The notes beneath the pieces were generated by a model. It searched no databases and was not told the DNA's origin. It worked only from the letters and a program-made list of their open reading frames with translations. The position numbers and the translations under genes were made by a program. From a virus, in IMG/VR virus record IMGVR_UViG_3300014325_000038, positions 1-25,734 of that record: 25,734 nt of DNA. The stretch is one strand, 5' to 3'. Shown in pieces: positions 8,706-15,942 of this stretch; within the stretch, counting starts at the first letter, position 1, and each line of letters starts with the position of its first letter.

Positions 8706-9519
8706 CTGAAACCACCATCCTTCTGGTTGCTGCACCTGCAATATAATTAGCTCTTAGTCCACTAGCTAATTTTGCCTCAAAAGAAGCATCTATCCCTATC
8801 GGTTGCAAAGTAAATGTCTTAACCTTTGTTTTAGTTGTGGCTATAGAAGCCAGCTTACGCAGAAAGGTTTCCTTGATGGTTTTCTGAGCAATTACTGCGA
8901 GACTTGTTCTCAAGGCCATTTCTGGAGCAGAAGAAGTAAACCATTCTTTGAAGGTATCTGTAAACGCCCCCCACATTTGGTCATTACCTTGACGAGAAAT
9001 AGCAATAGTTCCGTTGTAATAAACTATGCCTCCTCGCTCAAACCCCGTGCCAGAAACAGCCGATCTACGAGTATTTTTCTTTGCCTTAAAGACCAGGAAT
9101 CTAGCTAGTTTGGGAGAAATCCGCACTGGAAGTCCCAATTCAAGAACAGGTGCTTTCCATGTAAAAATATGATTTTGCTGTACTCCTACAGTTTGCAATA
9201 CTGGATCAACAGGAACTGATTTTTTAGACGCCTTGAAATCCCAAGTTAATTGTCTAGATCTTCCCCTGCCTCGCAAAATATGTCTCCACAATCTACCATG
9301 AGGATCTCCAATTTCCCCCCATTCATACATGTGACCAAATTTTTTAGGATTAGCCATGGCTTCTCTTGACATAAATAGAACGAAATCACCTGTAATTATG
9401 GCGTTGGCATTCGTCACAAGATCGTTAACATGTGCATTTGTTTTTACCGTTGCAGAAACTGTATCTATTGTATTTGTGACCTTGCCAATCTTATCGAAAT
9501 CGCCAGTAACGTTATACAT
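8692..9519 (-). CDS. HK97 gp10-like head-tail / minor structural protein
   Basis: 275 aa (MYNVTGDFDKIGKVTN to RRMVVSDDEL). It has a Lys/Arg-rich middle (GRGRSRQLTWDFKASKK, KKNTRRS) and a helical tail. It lies between head closure and tail terminator, the slot of HK97 gp10-like neck or tail-completion proteins, and overlaps the upstream gene by 8 nt. GGGTGA lies 8 nt before the ATG. Function is by position; I do not recognise a specific fold in the sequence. Confidence 0.55.
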   Translation of the reverse strand: MYNVTGDFDKIGKVTNTIDTVSATVKTNAHVNDLVTNANAIITGDFVLFMSREAMANPKKFGHMYEWGEIGDPHGRLWRHILRGRGRSRQLTWDFKASKKSVPVDPVLQTVGVQQNHIFTWKAPVLELGLPVRISPKLARFLVFKAKKNTRRSAVSGTGFERGGIVYYNGTIAISRQGNDQMWGAFTDTFKEWFTSSAPEMALRTSLAVIAQKTIKETFLRKLASIATTKTKVKTFTLQPIGIDASFEAKLASGLRANYIAGAATRRMVVSDDEL

Positions 9520-9949
9520 TTACTATTTCACCCTGGGTTTCGGCACGAGTCAATAAATTCTCATATTGCAACACTCTACCAAATGGATCAAGTATTGGAG
9601 TTGATCCACCATTCTCAAACCATGTAGGTGGGCTAGTTTTTAATTCAAGCTCCTTATAGATAACTTCCTGAGTAACCTTATTCCTGATATTTGTTATTTG
9701 GTAATCTTCTCCAATTTCAGCACCGGATAGCATCTTCAAAAAACTAAGTTTTTGGTATTCTTCGCCAAATTTCTCAGCAATTCCTTGCAGTCTAAAACTA
9801 GTAGAAAGATAGGGGGAAACAAGACAGTCAACAGTTTTGGTAAATTGCCACTTATAATCTATCTGACCACTTTGTTTCAAAGTGCGCTTTTTAACGTATA
9901 GATCAGCCTTGAAAGGATATGCGGCCGAAATTATACATCCACCTATCAT
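9512..9949 (-). CDS. head closure protein (putative)
   Basis: 145 aa, starting MIGGCIISAAYPFKADLYVKK. Its start overlaps the adaptor stop as ATGA (9949-9946), so the two are translationally coupled. Strand-rich sequence with basic N-terminus, and the slot immediately after the adaptor, match head-closure (stopper) proteins such as SPP1 gp16 / HK97 gp7 analogues, which plug the portal after packaging. Assignment is by gene order and size. Confidence 0.6.
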   Translation of the reverse strand: MIGGCIISAAYPFKADLYVKKRTLKQSGQIDYKWQFTKTVDCLVSPYLSTSFRLQGIAEKFGEEYQKLSFLKMLSGAEIGEDYQITNIRNKVTQEVIYKELELKTSPPTWFENGGSTPILDPFGRVLQYENLLTRAETQGEIVNV

Positions 9950-10845
9950 ATTAGCCCCACTCCAGGATGATTTCTGTAATCCTTTAAAAGGGAATCAACA
10001 GTTTGGTCTCCTGTACCATTAAAGGCAAAATCGTGGAATCCAATAGACCAATCGCCCATTTTAAGTTGTTTAATATATCTGTCCCTATATGTATGATCTT
10101 TGCATAGATAGTTTGCAGTAAGTATTTTTGAGGCTTCTTCTATTTCTGTTGGCACCCCCGCATATCCCCATGTTCCCTTGACATTGTAAAGAATATTTCT
10201 TTTAAAGGTTGGAGTATGGTTAACAACTACATTTTGGGCAATCACAATTGGTTGCAACCGTAAAAACCATCCATCAGCAGCCAATTCCCAACTTGTTCCA
10301 GCATCTAATCCTATTATCGATCCTGGTCTTACGTCCCATTCCCATGCTTCTGTCCAATCTACACTATCTAAAACTATTAATCTCCATGGCAAGGTCAAAG
10401 TTTCTGTTCCAGCGCCCTCAACTGCAAATGTAGTTGCTTTATAGCCAAATTGTTGACCACAATACGAATTAATTACTAGGCGCGCTACACGCTCAGATTC
10501 TAAATAGTCTGAATAAATTATGTTGGCGTCTTCATTATGAAAATAATCCCAAGTGCTATAGGGAGTTACCACTTGATAATTTTCTGGAATCGTAAGTGCA
10601 ACACTATTAACTGAGAATGACCATTGCACCACAAGATTTGACTCACTGTCAATAACTGTTGTGGGCAATGTATAAGAATATTTTCCAGTCTGTCCAGTTA
10701 TTTTTACCGTATTGGCATTACTTACCAACGCAACGTTATCCCTATAAATAGAGACTGTTGGATTAGCATCGGCATCAACCAATACACCATTTTTAAAGAC
10801 ATCGAAGTAAATATCTTGTAGGGTGTTGGTCAGTATCTCTTTCAT
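9946..10845 (-). CDS. head-to-tail adaptor
   Basis: 299 aa. The N-terminal ~100 residues look like an Ig-like beta domain (DIYFDVFKNGVLVDADANPT, GKYSYTLPTTV). The C-terminal part has the helical EEASKILTANYLCKDHTYRDRYIK segment and DYRNHPGVGLI end typical of adaptors (HK97 gp6/SPP1 gp15-like). The added beta domain is an extension on the usual adaptor. There is no Shine-Dalgarno sequence, and TAAAAT lies 6 nt before the ATG, so a leaderless transcript is possible. It is followed by head closure with an ATGA overlap. Confidence 0.65.
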   Translation of the reverse strand: MKEILTNTLQDIYFDVFKNGVLVDADANPTVSIYRDNVALVSNANTVKITGQTGKYSYTLPTTVIDSESNLVVQWSFSVNSVALTIPENYQVVTPYSTWDYFHNEDANIIYSDYLESERVARLVINSYCGQQFGYKATTFAVEGAGTETLTLPWRLIVLDSVDWTEAWEWDVRPGSIIGLDAGTSWELAADGWFLRLQPIVIAQNVVVNHTPTFKRNILYNVKGTWGYAGVPTEIEEASKILTANYLCKDHTYRDRYIKQLKMGDWSIGFHDFAFNGTGDQTVDSLLKDYRNHPGVGLI

Positions 10846-10851
10846 TAATTT

Positions 10852-10860
10852 ATTTTAACA
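10852..10860 (-). promoter_or_regulatory. leaderless-type promoter of adaptor gene
   Basis: On the minus strand TGT-TAAAAT (10860-10852), then 6 nt, then the ATG at 10845. The predicted transcription start coincides with the A of ATG. No clear -35 and no ribosome site. It is one of four genes with the same spacing. Confidence 0.5.
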
Positions 10861-10862
10861 TA

Positions 10863-11228
10863 CTAGCTATAGTATTGTTTTGCCTCCGCTGGGCTGGCCA
10901 CTCTGAATCCATCAAAATTGTCAATTATTTCTTGGGCCGCATGTTCTGAAACAATAGCAAAAGGATGTTCTTTGGTAAATGACACGCCAAATGCTTCAAA
11001 ACTAGCGTTCTGTCTATCCATTTTCAGAAGAACATTTTTCTCTTCAAATGAAATAGCTGGTTCAACTTCTTCACTCTCTTCAACAAACTTTTTCCATGTG
11101 GCAAAAGTTATATTGTTCTCCTTTAACAAATTAATAATATCTGACTTAGTGTCATCCTCTGCCACATCTAAATCAAATTTATTAGCCAACTCAATAAGTT
11201 GTGGCTTTCGTAATTGATCAAGACTCAT
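10863..11228 (-). CDS. SAP / Rho-N-like domain protein of the connector region
   Basis: 121 aa. ATG at 11228 (MSLDQLRKPQLIELANKF) is chosen because AAAAGGAGGT stands 4 nt before it; an upstream in-frame start gives an extra 10 residues that include the ribosome site. The first ~40 residues (LRKPQLIELANKFDLDV, TKSDIINLLKENNI) form a helix-turn-helix-like SAP/Rho-N pattern. The C-terminal part (FAIVSEHAAQEIIDNFDGFRVASPAEAKQYY) resembles small proteins often found between capsid and adaptor genes in actinophages. Acidic overall. Exact role unknown; a head-tail connection role is suggested by position. Confidence 0.6.
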   Translation of the reverse strand: MSLDQLRKPQLIELANKFDLDVAEDDTKSDIINLLKENNITFATWKKFVEESEEVEPAISFEEKNVLLKMDRQNASFEAFGVSFTKEHPFAIVSEHAAQEIIDNFDGFRVASPAEAKQYYS

Positions 11229-11248
11229 AATACCTCCTTTTCTTCTAA

Positions 11249-11257
11249 ATTTTAGCA
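11249..11257 (-). promoter_or_regulatory. extended -10 promoter after capsid terminator
   Basis: TGC-TAAAAT on the minus strand (11257-11249), immediately after the capsid gene terminator and 20 nt before ATG 11228, with the strong AAAGGAGGT site between. No recognisable -35, which would fall in the terminator stem. Confidence 0.35.
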
Positions 11258-11258
11258 T

Positions 11259-11294
11259 AAAAACAACAAAAGCGGGGCTGTTGAGAGCCCCGCT
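11259..11294 (-). terminator. terminator after major capsid gene
   Basis: Perfect 9-bp stem AGCGGGGCT/AGCCCCGCT with a 6-nt loop (11271-11294). On the minus strand it is followed by TTTTGTTGTTTTT. It starts 14 nt after the capsid stop. The plus-strand side also has a short T run, so it could act in both directions. Confidence 0.85.
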
Positions 11295-11307
11295 TTTTAT
11301 TTAGTTG

Positions 11308-12297
11308 TTAGCTACCAATTTTAACATTTGTTACGACTACGGCAGCATCAGGGTTTTCAACCTGAGTACCAGCACGCACATAAACAGTGTATTCAATTGC
11401 GTCCTTCTTTGGCTTGAATTCACGATAAACCTGAACTTCACGCTTAATACCAAGAATACGGTTTAGCGGGAAGGTAAGTTCAACGTGTCCATGGACACCA
11501 GAAGCGCCAGAATATGTTCCGTTCTGATCCTCAAGGAATAATGGAACTTCCTTAAGAGTTACACCAAATGGAGCGCCAGCGGTGAAACCAGCAGTTCCTT
11601 CAGTACGAACAGGACCACTCTTAACACTATCTGAATCTGGACCAGCCCAAGGATCTGCACCTTGTTGAACGTAGCTGTACAAGTAATCCTGAATAGCATT
11701 TGAACCTGTGTAGAATCTTAGACCAGCACGCTTTTGCATAAACTTACGTGGCATTGCCTTTAGAGCCTTGTTAAACGTAGCAAGGCTTAGAGTTGAACCA
11801 GCATTGTCAACTACGTGAGCAGTTGCAAGTAGACGCTTGTACCAACCGTCAAAAGCCTTTAGCGATAGGTCTGAACTAGTAGTGTCACCATTAATTGCGA
11901 TGTCCTCAAGGTCATTACCAAATTGTGTAGCCATTAGACGTGCAATGTGGTCCTCAAGAGCTTCCCCCTCTAGGTTATCTTCTAGTGATTCAGTTGAAAG
12001 TTCGAAGTCTAGACGAAGTTTGACTGTGGTAATAGAGATTTTGGTGAAGGTCGCACCAGCGTTTTCACCAGTGTCAACGGCTTCAGTAGCAACGCGGACC
12101 AATCTCTGTCCAACTGCAACCTTGTCAATTTCTGCTACTGGGGATTTCATGCGGAAAGTACGAGCATCACCATTAGTCAAAACAGTAGCATCGAACATAT
12201 AGTCAATGAATCGATCTGTTTGTTCTGGCTTAAGAATACCACCACCATCCGCACCAACTTCAGTAGTACGAATTACCTTTTCTAGAATCTCGCTCAT
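11308..12297 (-). CDS. major capsid protein, HK97 fold
   Basis: 329 aa (MSEILEKVIRTTEVGADGGG to VVVTNVKIGS). It shows the HK97-type order: N-arm (LKPEQTDRFIDYMFDATVL), E-loop and spine region (DFELSTESLEDNLEGEALEDHI), A-domain and P-domain strands, and a C-terminal strand set (AIEYTVYVRAG). No long N-terminal delta domain is present, which fits scaffolding being supplied by the C-terminal half of the upstream protease protein. GAAAGGAG precedes the ATG and a strong terminator follows. The mature capsomer lines the head shell. Confidence 0.88.
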   Translation of the reverse strand: MSEILEKVIRTTEVGADGGGILKPEQTDRFIDYMFDATVLTNGDARTFRMKSPVAEIDKVAVGQRLVRVATEAVDTGENAGATFTKISITTVKLRLDFELSTESLEDNLEGEALEDHIARLMATQFGNDLEDIAINGDTTSSDLSLKAFDGWYKRLLATAHVVDNAGSTLSLATFNKALKAMPRKFMQKRAGLRFYTGSNAIQDYLYSYVQQGADPWAGPDSDSVKSGPVRTEGTAGFTAGAPFGVTLKEVPLFLEDQNGTYSGASGVHGHVELTFPLNRILGIKREVQVYREFKPKKDAIEYTVYVRAGTQVENPDAAVVVTNVKIGS

Positions 12298-12327
12298 TTA
12301 TTTTTTCAACTCCTTTCTCATTAAATT

Positions 12328-13623
12328 TTAATCTTGGTCATCATACGTTGTTGGAAGAAAACGGCCCGACCATAAACCTTGTTGTGTTTTAGACTTGGAT
12401 AGTTCAGCTTCTTCGGTATCTGCTGACTTCTTAACAACTGATACCTTTTCTACAGTGTCTAGAACTGTTCCTAGTTTCTTTTCTACCTCGCCCAAACCAC
12501 TCTTAAAACTCTTTACTTCGCTTTCTAGTGCGGAGTGTTTTTCTAGCAAGTCTTTGAATTTGTTGTCTACGCTTTGTTCAACCATTGAAACAGCCTTCTG
12601 AATTTCTGCAACTGTTTCTTCGCGAGTCTTTACAGTATTTTCCGAAAGGGCTGCCTTAATATCAGCGAGTGCCTTACCAATTGAAGCTAAATCTTGTTCT
12701 TCAACTTCGGCAACTTCTGTTTCTGCTGGTTGACCTTCATTAACCTTTTCGACATTTTCAGTGGTCTCTACGACCTCTTTTTCTTGTGTCTCTACTACTT
12801 CATCTGACATTTCCGGTTCAGTACCTCCTTTCGTCAAATCCAATTTTCCTTCAAGCTTATTTGCTGCTTGTAAAACCTTGGTGATTGAATCATTGGGAGC
12901 TTCATCATTTGATGGCTCAAACCAACCTACATTCTTCATATCAGAAGAACAGACATAGCATTTTTGTAATTCATCTTGGTGCGAAATAGCTATCTTGTCT
13001 TGGTCACACCAAAAAACATTTACTACTTCTACTTCTGTGGCAATACCATTAGATTTTTCTATTGAAATTACATCACATAATTCATTTCCAGGATTATCCA
13101 CTAGGCTAAGCTCAATTAGGTCATATTTGGTGATTATTCGTACTAATGAATCAGAGTTAATACTTTTTACCATTCCAGCATTTCGTATTGGTCCTCTTAC
13201 CGAAAAGGCAGAAAGAGTACCATCCAATACCTTTTGCCAAGTATCTTCTGCACCCTTACTCACATAGACATCGACATAAATACCCTTGTGAATTTCACCA
13301 TATTGATCTGAATATTCTTTTTGCTCAAAATGCAAAATTTTTCCTACTGCTTTTTTGTCATCATGCATTTCGCGGACATTTCCTCTGAAGCCCTGGAAAG
13401 CTTCCAAACTTGCTTCAGCGGTCACAAGATCACCAGTTTGATCAACATTATCAATGGTTGCCCATCCAGAAACAATACGGCGTGTTTCATCTATATTAGA
13501 CTTAACAATAGGAATTGTTAACCTGACTGAATCATCGCCTACTATATATTGTGCCTTTTCCATTTCGTTTCTAATTCTAAACCATTTGATTTTATTAGGC
13601 AAATTACTATCTGCTTCCACCAT
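12328..13623 (-). CDS. prohead protease (XkdF/S78-like) fused to scaffold
   Basis: 431 aa. The N-terminal half has the prohead protease pattern: VSGWATIDNVDQTGDLV (52-67), catalytic His87 in REMHD, Ser138/Ser141 in GTLSAFSVRG, and the LIELSLVDNPGN strand (169-180). Residues 206-225 carry Cys206, His215, Cys222 and Cys225, a possible metal site. From about 260 the chain is Glu/Lys-rich coiled coil (scaffold), ending LPTTYDDQD. AAAGGAGGT sits 12 nt before an in-frame ATG at 12810 (Met272), which could yield a separate ~160-aa scaffold. The start at 13623 overlaps the membrane protein gene by 17 nt with a weak ribosome site; TTG at 13599 and ATG at 13563 are alternatives. Confidence 0.85.
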   Translation of the reverse strand: MVEADSNLPNKIKWFRIRNEMEKAQYIVGDDSVRLTIPIVKSNIDETRRIVSGWATIDNVDQTGDLVTAEASLEAFQGFRGNVREMHDDKKAVGKILHFEQKEYSDQYGEIHKGIYVDVYVSKGAEDTWQKVLDGTLSAFSVRGPIRNAGMVKSINSDSLVRIITKYDLIELSLVDNPGNELCDVISIEKSNGIATEVEVVNVFWCDQDKIAISHQDELQKCYVCSSDMKNVGWFEPSNDEAPNDSITKVLQAANKLEGKLDLTKGGTEPEMSDEVVETQEKEVVETTENVEKVNEGQPAETEVAEVEEQDLASIGKALADIKAALSENTVKTREETVAEIQKAVSMVEQSVDNKFKDLLEKHSALESEVKSFKSGLGEVEKKLGTVLDTVEKVSVVKKSADTEEAELSKSKTQQGLWSGRFLPTTYDDQD

Positions 13624-13993
13624 TAATTCTTATATTCACATAAACAAATCCACAATACATAGCGATCATTAAAGAAAAAATCCACCCAGGAGATTGCCAT
13701 TTTGCATACAAAACAGCACCAGTAACGGCAGCCCAAAAGGAGAACCCCAAAAGGGTCCCAATCTTAAGCATGGACAACCGTTCAAAAATAGATCCTAAAA
13801 GTGTTGGCAACCCAATAGCCATAATAAGAATTCCCAATTCCCATTCTTGTATGTAAGGAGAAGAGAATTGTTCACTTATGGAAGTGAACGGAAGCAGCAA
13901 CCACAATCCCAGTAGTGCATTAAAAAATCCAAGAATACTCACAACCGAAGTATTTACTGGTTGCAAGAGGCGTTTTGCCAATTTGTCAAACAT
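13607..13993 (-). CDS. four-helix integral membrane protein of unknown role
   Basis: 128 aa with four hydrophobic segments at about 16-36, 50-72, 78-98 and 104-122 (VVSILGFFNALLGLWLLLPF, LGILIMAIGLPTLLGSIF, GFSFWAAVTGAVLY, IFSLMIAMYCGFVYV). Short basic N-terminus (MFDKLAKRLL). ATG shares one base with the portal stop (TAATG), so it is translated with portal. A membrane protein between portal and protease is unusual for a head module. It could be a holin-like or superinfection-exclusion protein, or moonlight in assembly at the membrane; the sequence does not decide. Confidence 0.8.
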   Translation of the reverse strand: MFDKLAKRLLQPVNTSVVSILGFFNALLGLWLLLPFTSISEQFSSPYIQEWELGILIMAIGLPTLLGSIFERLSMLKIGTLLGFSFWAAVTGAVLYAKWQSPGWIFSLMIAMYCGFVYVNIRINGGSR

Positions 13994-15576
13994 TAAGGTG
14001 CCTTTCTACCTTGGCCCTTAGGTGCTCTAGTTCCTGTATCCCCCGATTTTTGACTAGAAGCTGCTTGCCTTTCTTGATCCCTGGTTCTATTTCCTGTAGC
14101 CTGAGCAGTTACTTCTGCCTTTTGTGCGGGGTTAAGCATAGATGGCTCCATTCCCTTGCCATCTGGTCTTGGTCCCATTCCCTTATTTCTACGTACTTCA
14201 TCCGGAACAACTGCACCTGCACGAAGATTTCTTTCGTCAATTTGGCTTTGAGTATCTTCATCAACCAATGAAAGCTCATTAAGTTTGAACAATACCATGT
14301 CAGTCAATTCTTTAAATACTCTAGCCATCTTCTTTTCAAAGATAGCTTGTTCTGGACGAGAATATGATTCTTTGAATACCTTATCAGCATCTACAGATGC
14401 AGCTATTCCTATTTCTTTGGCAAAGACTCCCGCTCTAGTCATGGGAATTCGGTGAGCCATAAAAATCTCTTCATTATTTGCTTTGCGAAAATCACCAAAT
14501 GAAAAATCCTGTTGCTGGTCTTCTATTGATTTGAATTCAATATCTGGATCAACACCATCAACGCTAGATTTTGGCAAAGGAATAAACACTGATCTATGAT
14601 GTTGTCCACGCAGCCCTGACTCAAAAAACTCTATAAGCTTTCTTGTTGAATTTTGACTTAGAGAAGCACCCTTGACTATAATCACATGGCGTGGCACTGC
14701 CTTATTCTCAAAGTAATCAAGGTTATACCTGCTGGCAAATTCGTTGCCAGCTAATGCATTCTTGGCAGCAATTATATCCGGAACACCATAATAAAGACTG
14801 TCTGGGCTATATTTTTTCAAGTGTATTATTTCACTTGGGTTTTGGTCATCGGTAATAGAATTTGGTGTTGTGTCCCCGAAATTTTTGAAATAAACAACCC
14901 TGTTCCCAATCATCTGAATAAATCCATCGCGTTGACGACGAATACGCATGTGTTTGGCAGGAATATGACCCATGTATCCTATTTTTCCGGAAACTGTACG
15001 TGCAATTTCAATATATGCGTTTCCAGTTGTTTCATAATCAATACCAACCTTACGCATTATTTCTTCCCAAACGTCAATGCTATTGATTGAGTCAACCCAA
15101 TCAGTCATATCTTCTTTTACTTGTTCAATATGATTGTCTAACCTTGAAGCCCCCGCTTCGGTTCTAGTAGCATCACGCTTACGCTTTGTTAGTGGTGATT
15201 CAATCCATCCCCAGCCCAACCCAAAAACACTTTCTACTTTTGCATTAACAGCAGCATGATGTGCAGGTGATATTTCGGTAAGCTTTGTCAAATAGTCAAT
15301 ATTATATGGTGGTGTAACACAATCAAGATATCCATATCCATAAAAAACTTCGTCTTCTATTTGTTTTGATTGTGCTCCATCCTTACCAATAAATCCAGTA
15401 TCACTTTTAACACGGCGGTCGGCACGGCGAACATAAGCCTTTGATAATCCACGTAGTTTTCTCACTTCAGCAAAAGTTAAGTTAAAGGGATCATCATTTA
15501 TTTCACTCTTTTTGATTGATGATGATTTAGTAACTTCAGTTACTACGTTTTCATCTTCTGCTGGTCTAACACTCAT
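13993..15576 (-). CDS. portal protein
   Basis: 527 aa, PBSX/HK97-like portal forming the dodecameric DNA gate at the capsid vertex. The diagnostic order is visible: an early SPAHHAAVNAKVESVFGLGW helix and strand, GNAYIEIARTVSGKIGYMGHIPA (about 190-212), EIIHLKKYSPDSLYYGVPDI (about 245-265), the long stem helix region LAGNEFASRYNLDYFENKAVP, and the DFSFGDFRKANNEEIFMAHRIP motif. It ends in a disordered basic tail (about 480-527, QERQAASSQKSG, GTRAPKGQGRKAP). It begins directly after the upstream stop (TAA ATG) and ends in TAATG coupling to the membrane protein gene. Confidence 0.93.
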   Translation of the reverse strand: MSVRPAEDENVVTEVTKSSSIKKSEINDDPFNLTFAEVRKLRGLSKAYVRRADRRVKSDTGFIGKDGAQSKQIEDEVFYGYGYLDCVTPPYNIDYLTKLTEISPAHHAAVNAKVESVFGLGWGWIESPLTKRKRDATRTEAGASRLDNHIEQVKEDMTDWVDSINSIDVWEEIMRKVGIDYETTGNAYIEIARTVSGKIGYMGHIPAKHMRIRRQRDGFIQMIGNRVVYFKNFGDTTPNSITDDQNPSEIIHLKKYSPDSLYYGVPDIIAAKNALAGNEFASRYNLDYFENKAVPRHVIIVKGASLSQNSTRKLIEFFESGLRGQHHRSVFIPLPKSSVDGVDPDIEFKSIEDQQQDFSFGDFRKANNEEIFMAHRIPMTRAGVFAKEIGIAASVDADKVFKESYSRPEQAIFEKKMARVFKELTDMVLFKLNELSLVDEDTQSQIDERNLRAGAVVPDEVRRNKGMGPRPDGKGMEPSMLNPAQKAEVTAQATGNRTRDQERQAASSQKSGDTGTRAPKGQGRKAP

Positions 15577-15894
15577 TTATTTACGGACCTCATCATTAAA
15601 GTTGCCTATGTCTAGAGGATCTGGAATTAACCCTTGCGTCATTCTATCTATCTGTTCTTCAAATTCTTCATCTGTTATTTTACGGTATCCTTCAGCAAAA
15701 ACTGGTTGTCCATCACCATATCCAAGGTTTTTCGCAACCGAAGCTATTTTATTCATCGCTATCAGGTCACCTCTTTTGGCAGAGATTGAAAGAATGTTGA
15801 AGTCTTCATCTGCTAAGAATTCACCAGTATTCAACTTCCATACATAAATTCCTAGATTAGTTTCGCTTATTTGTTTTATTCTGCCGTGCTTCAT
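15577..15894 (-). CDS. small conserved-type protein preceding portal
   Basis: 105 aa (MKHGRIKQISETNLGIYVWK to IGNFNDEVRK). Acidic C-terminus, no transmembrane segment. First gene of the head operon, abutting portal. No Shine-Dalgarno sequence; the ATG is exactly 6 nt after TATACT, so the mRNA is predicted to be leaderless. Function not recognised. GEFLADEDFNILSI and QPVFAEGYRKITDEEFEEQID suggest a compact alpha/beta fold, perhaps a head assembly factor. Confidence 0.75.
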   Translation of the reverse strand: MKHGRIKQISETNLGIYVWKLNTGEFLADEDFNILSISAKRGDLIAMNKIASVAKNLGYGDGQPVFAEGYRKITDEEFEEQIDRMTQGLIPDPLDIGNFNDEVRK

Positions 15895-15900
15895 GCCAAA

Positions 15901-15929
15901 AGTATATCATTTTAAAGAATTCAGAGCAA
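15901..15929 (-). promoter_or_regulatory. leaderless-type promoter of head operon
   Basis: On the minus strand: TTGCTC (15929-15924), 17-nt spacer, TGA-TATACT (15909-15901), then TTTGGC and ATG at 15894. The predicted transcription start falls on the A of the start codon. Confidence 0.6.
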
Positions 15930-15942
15930 ACCCTTTACCAAA

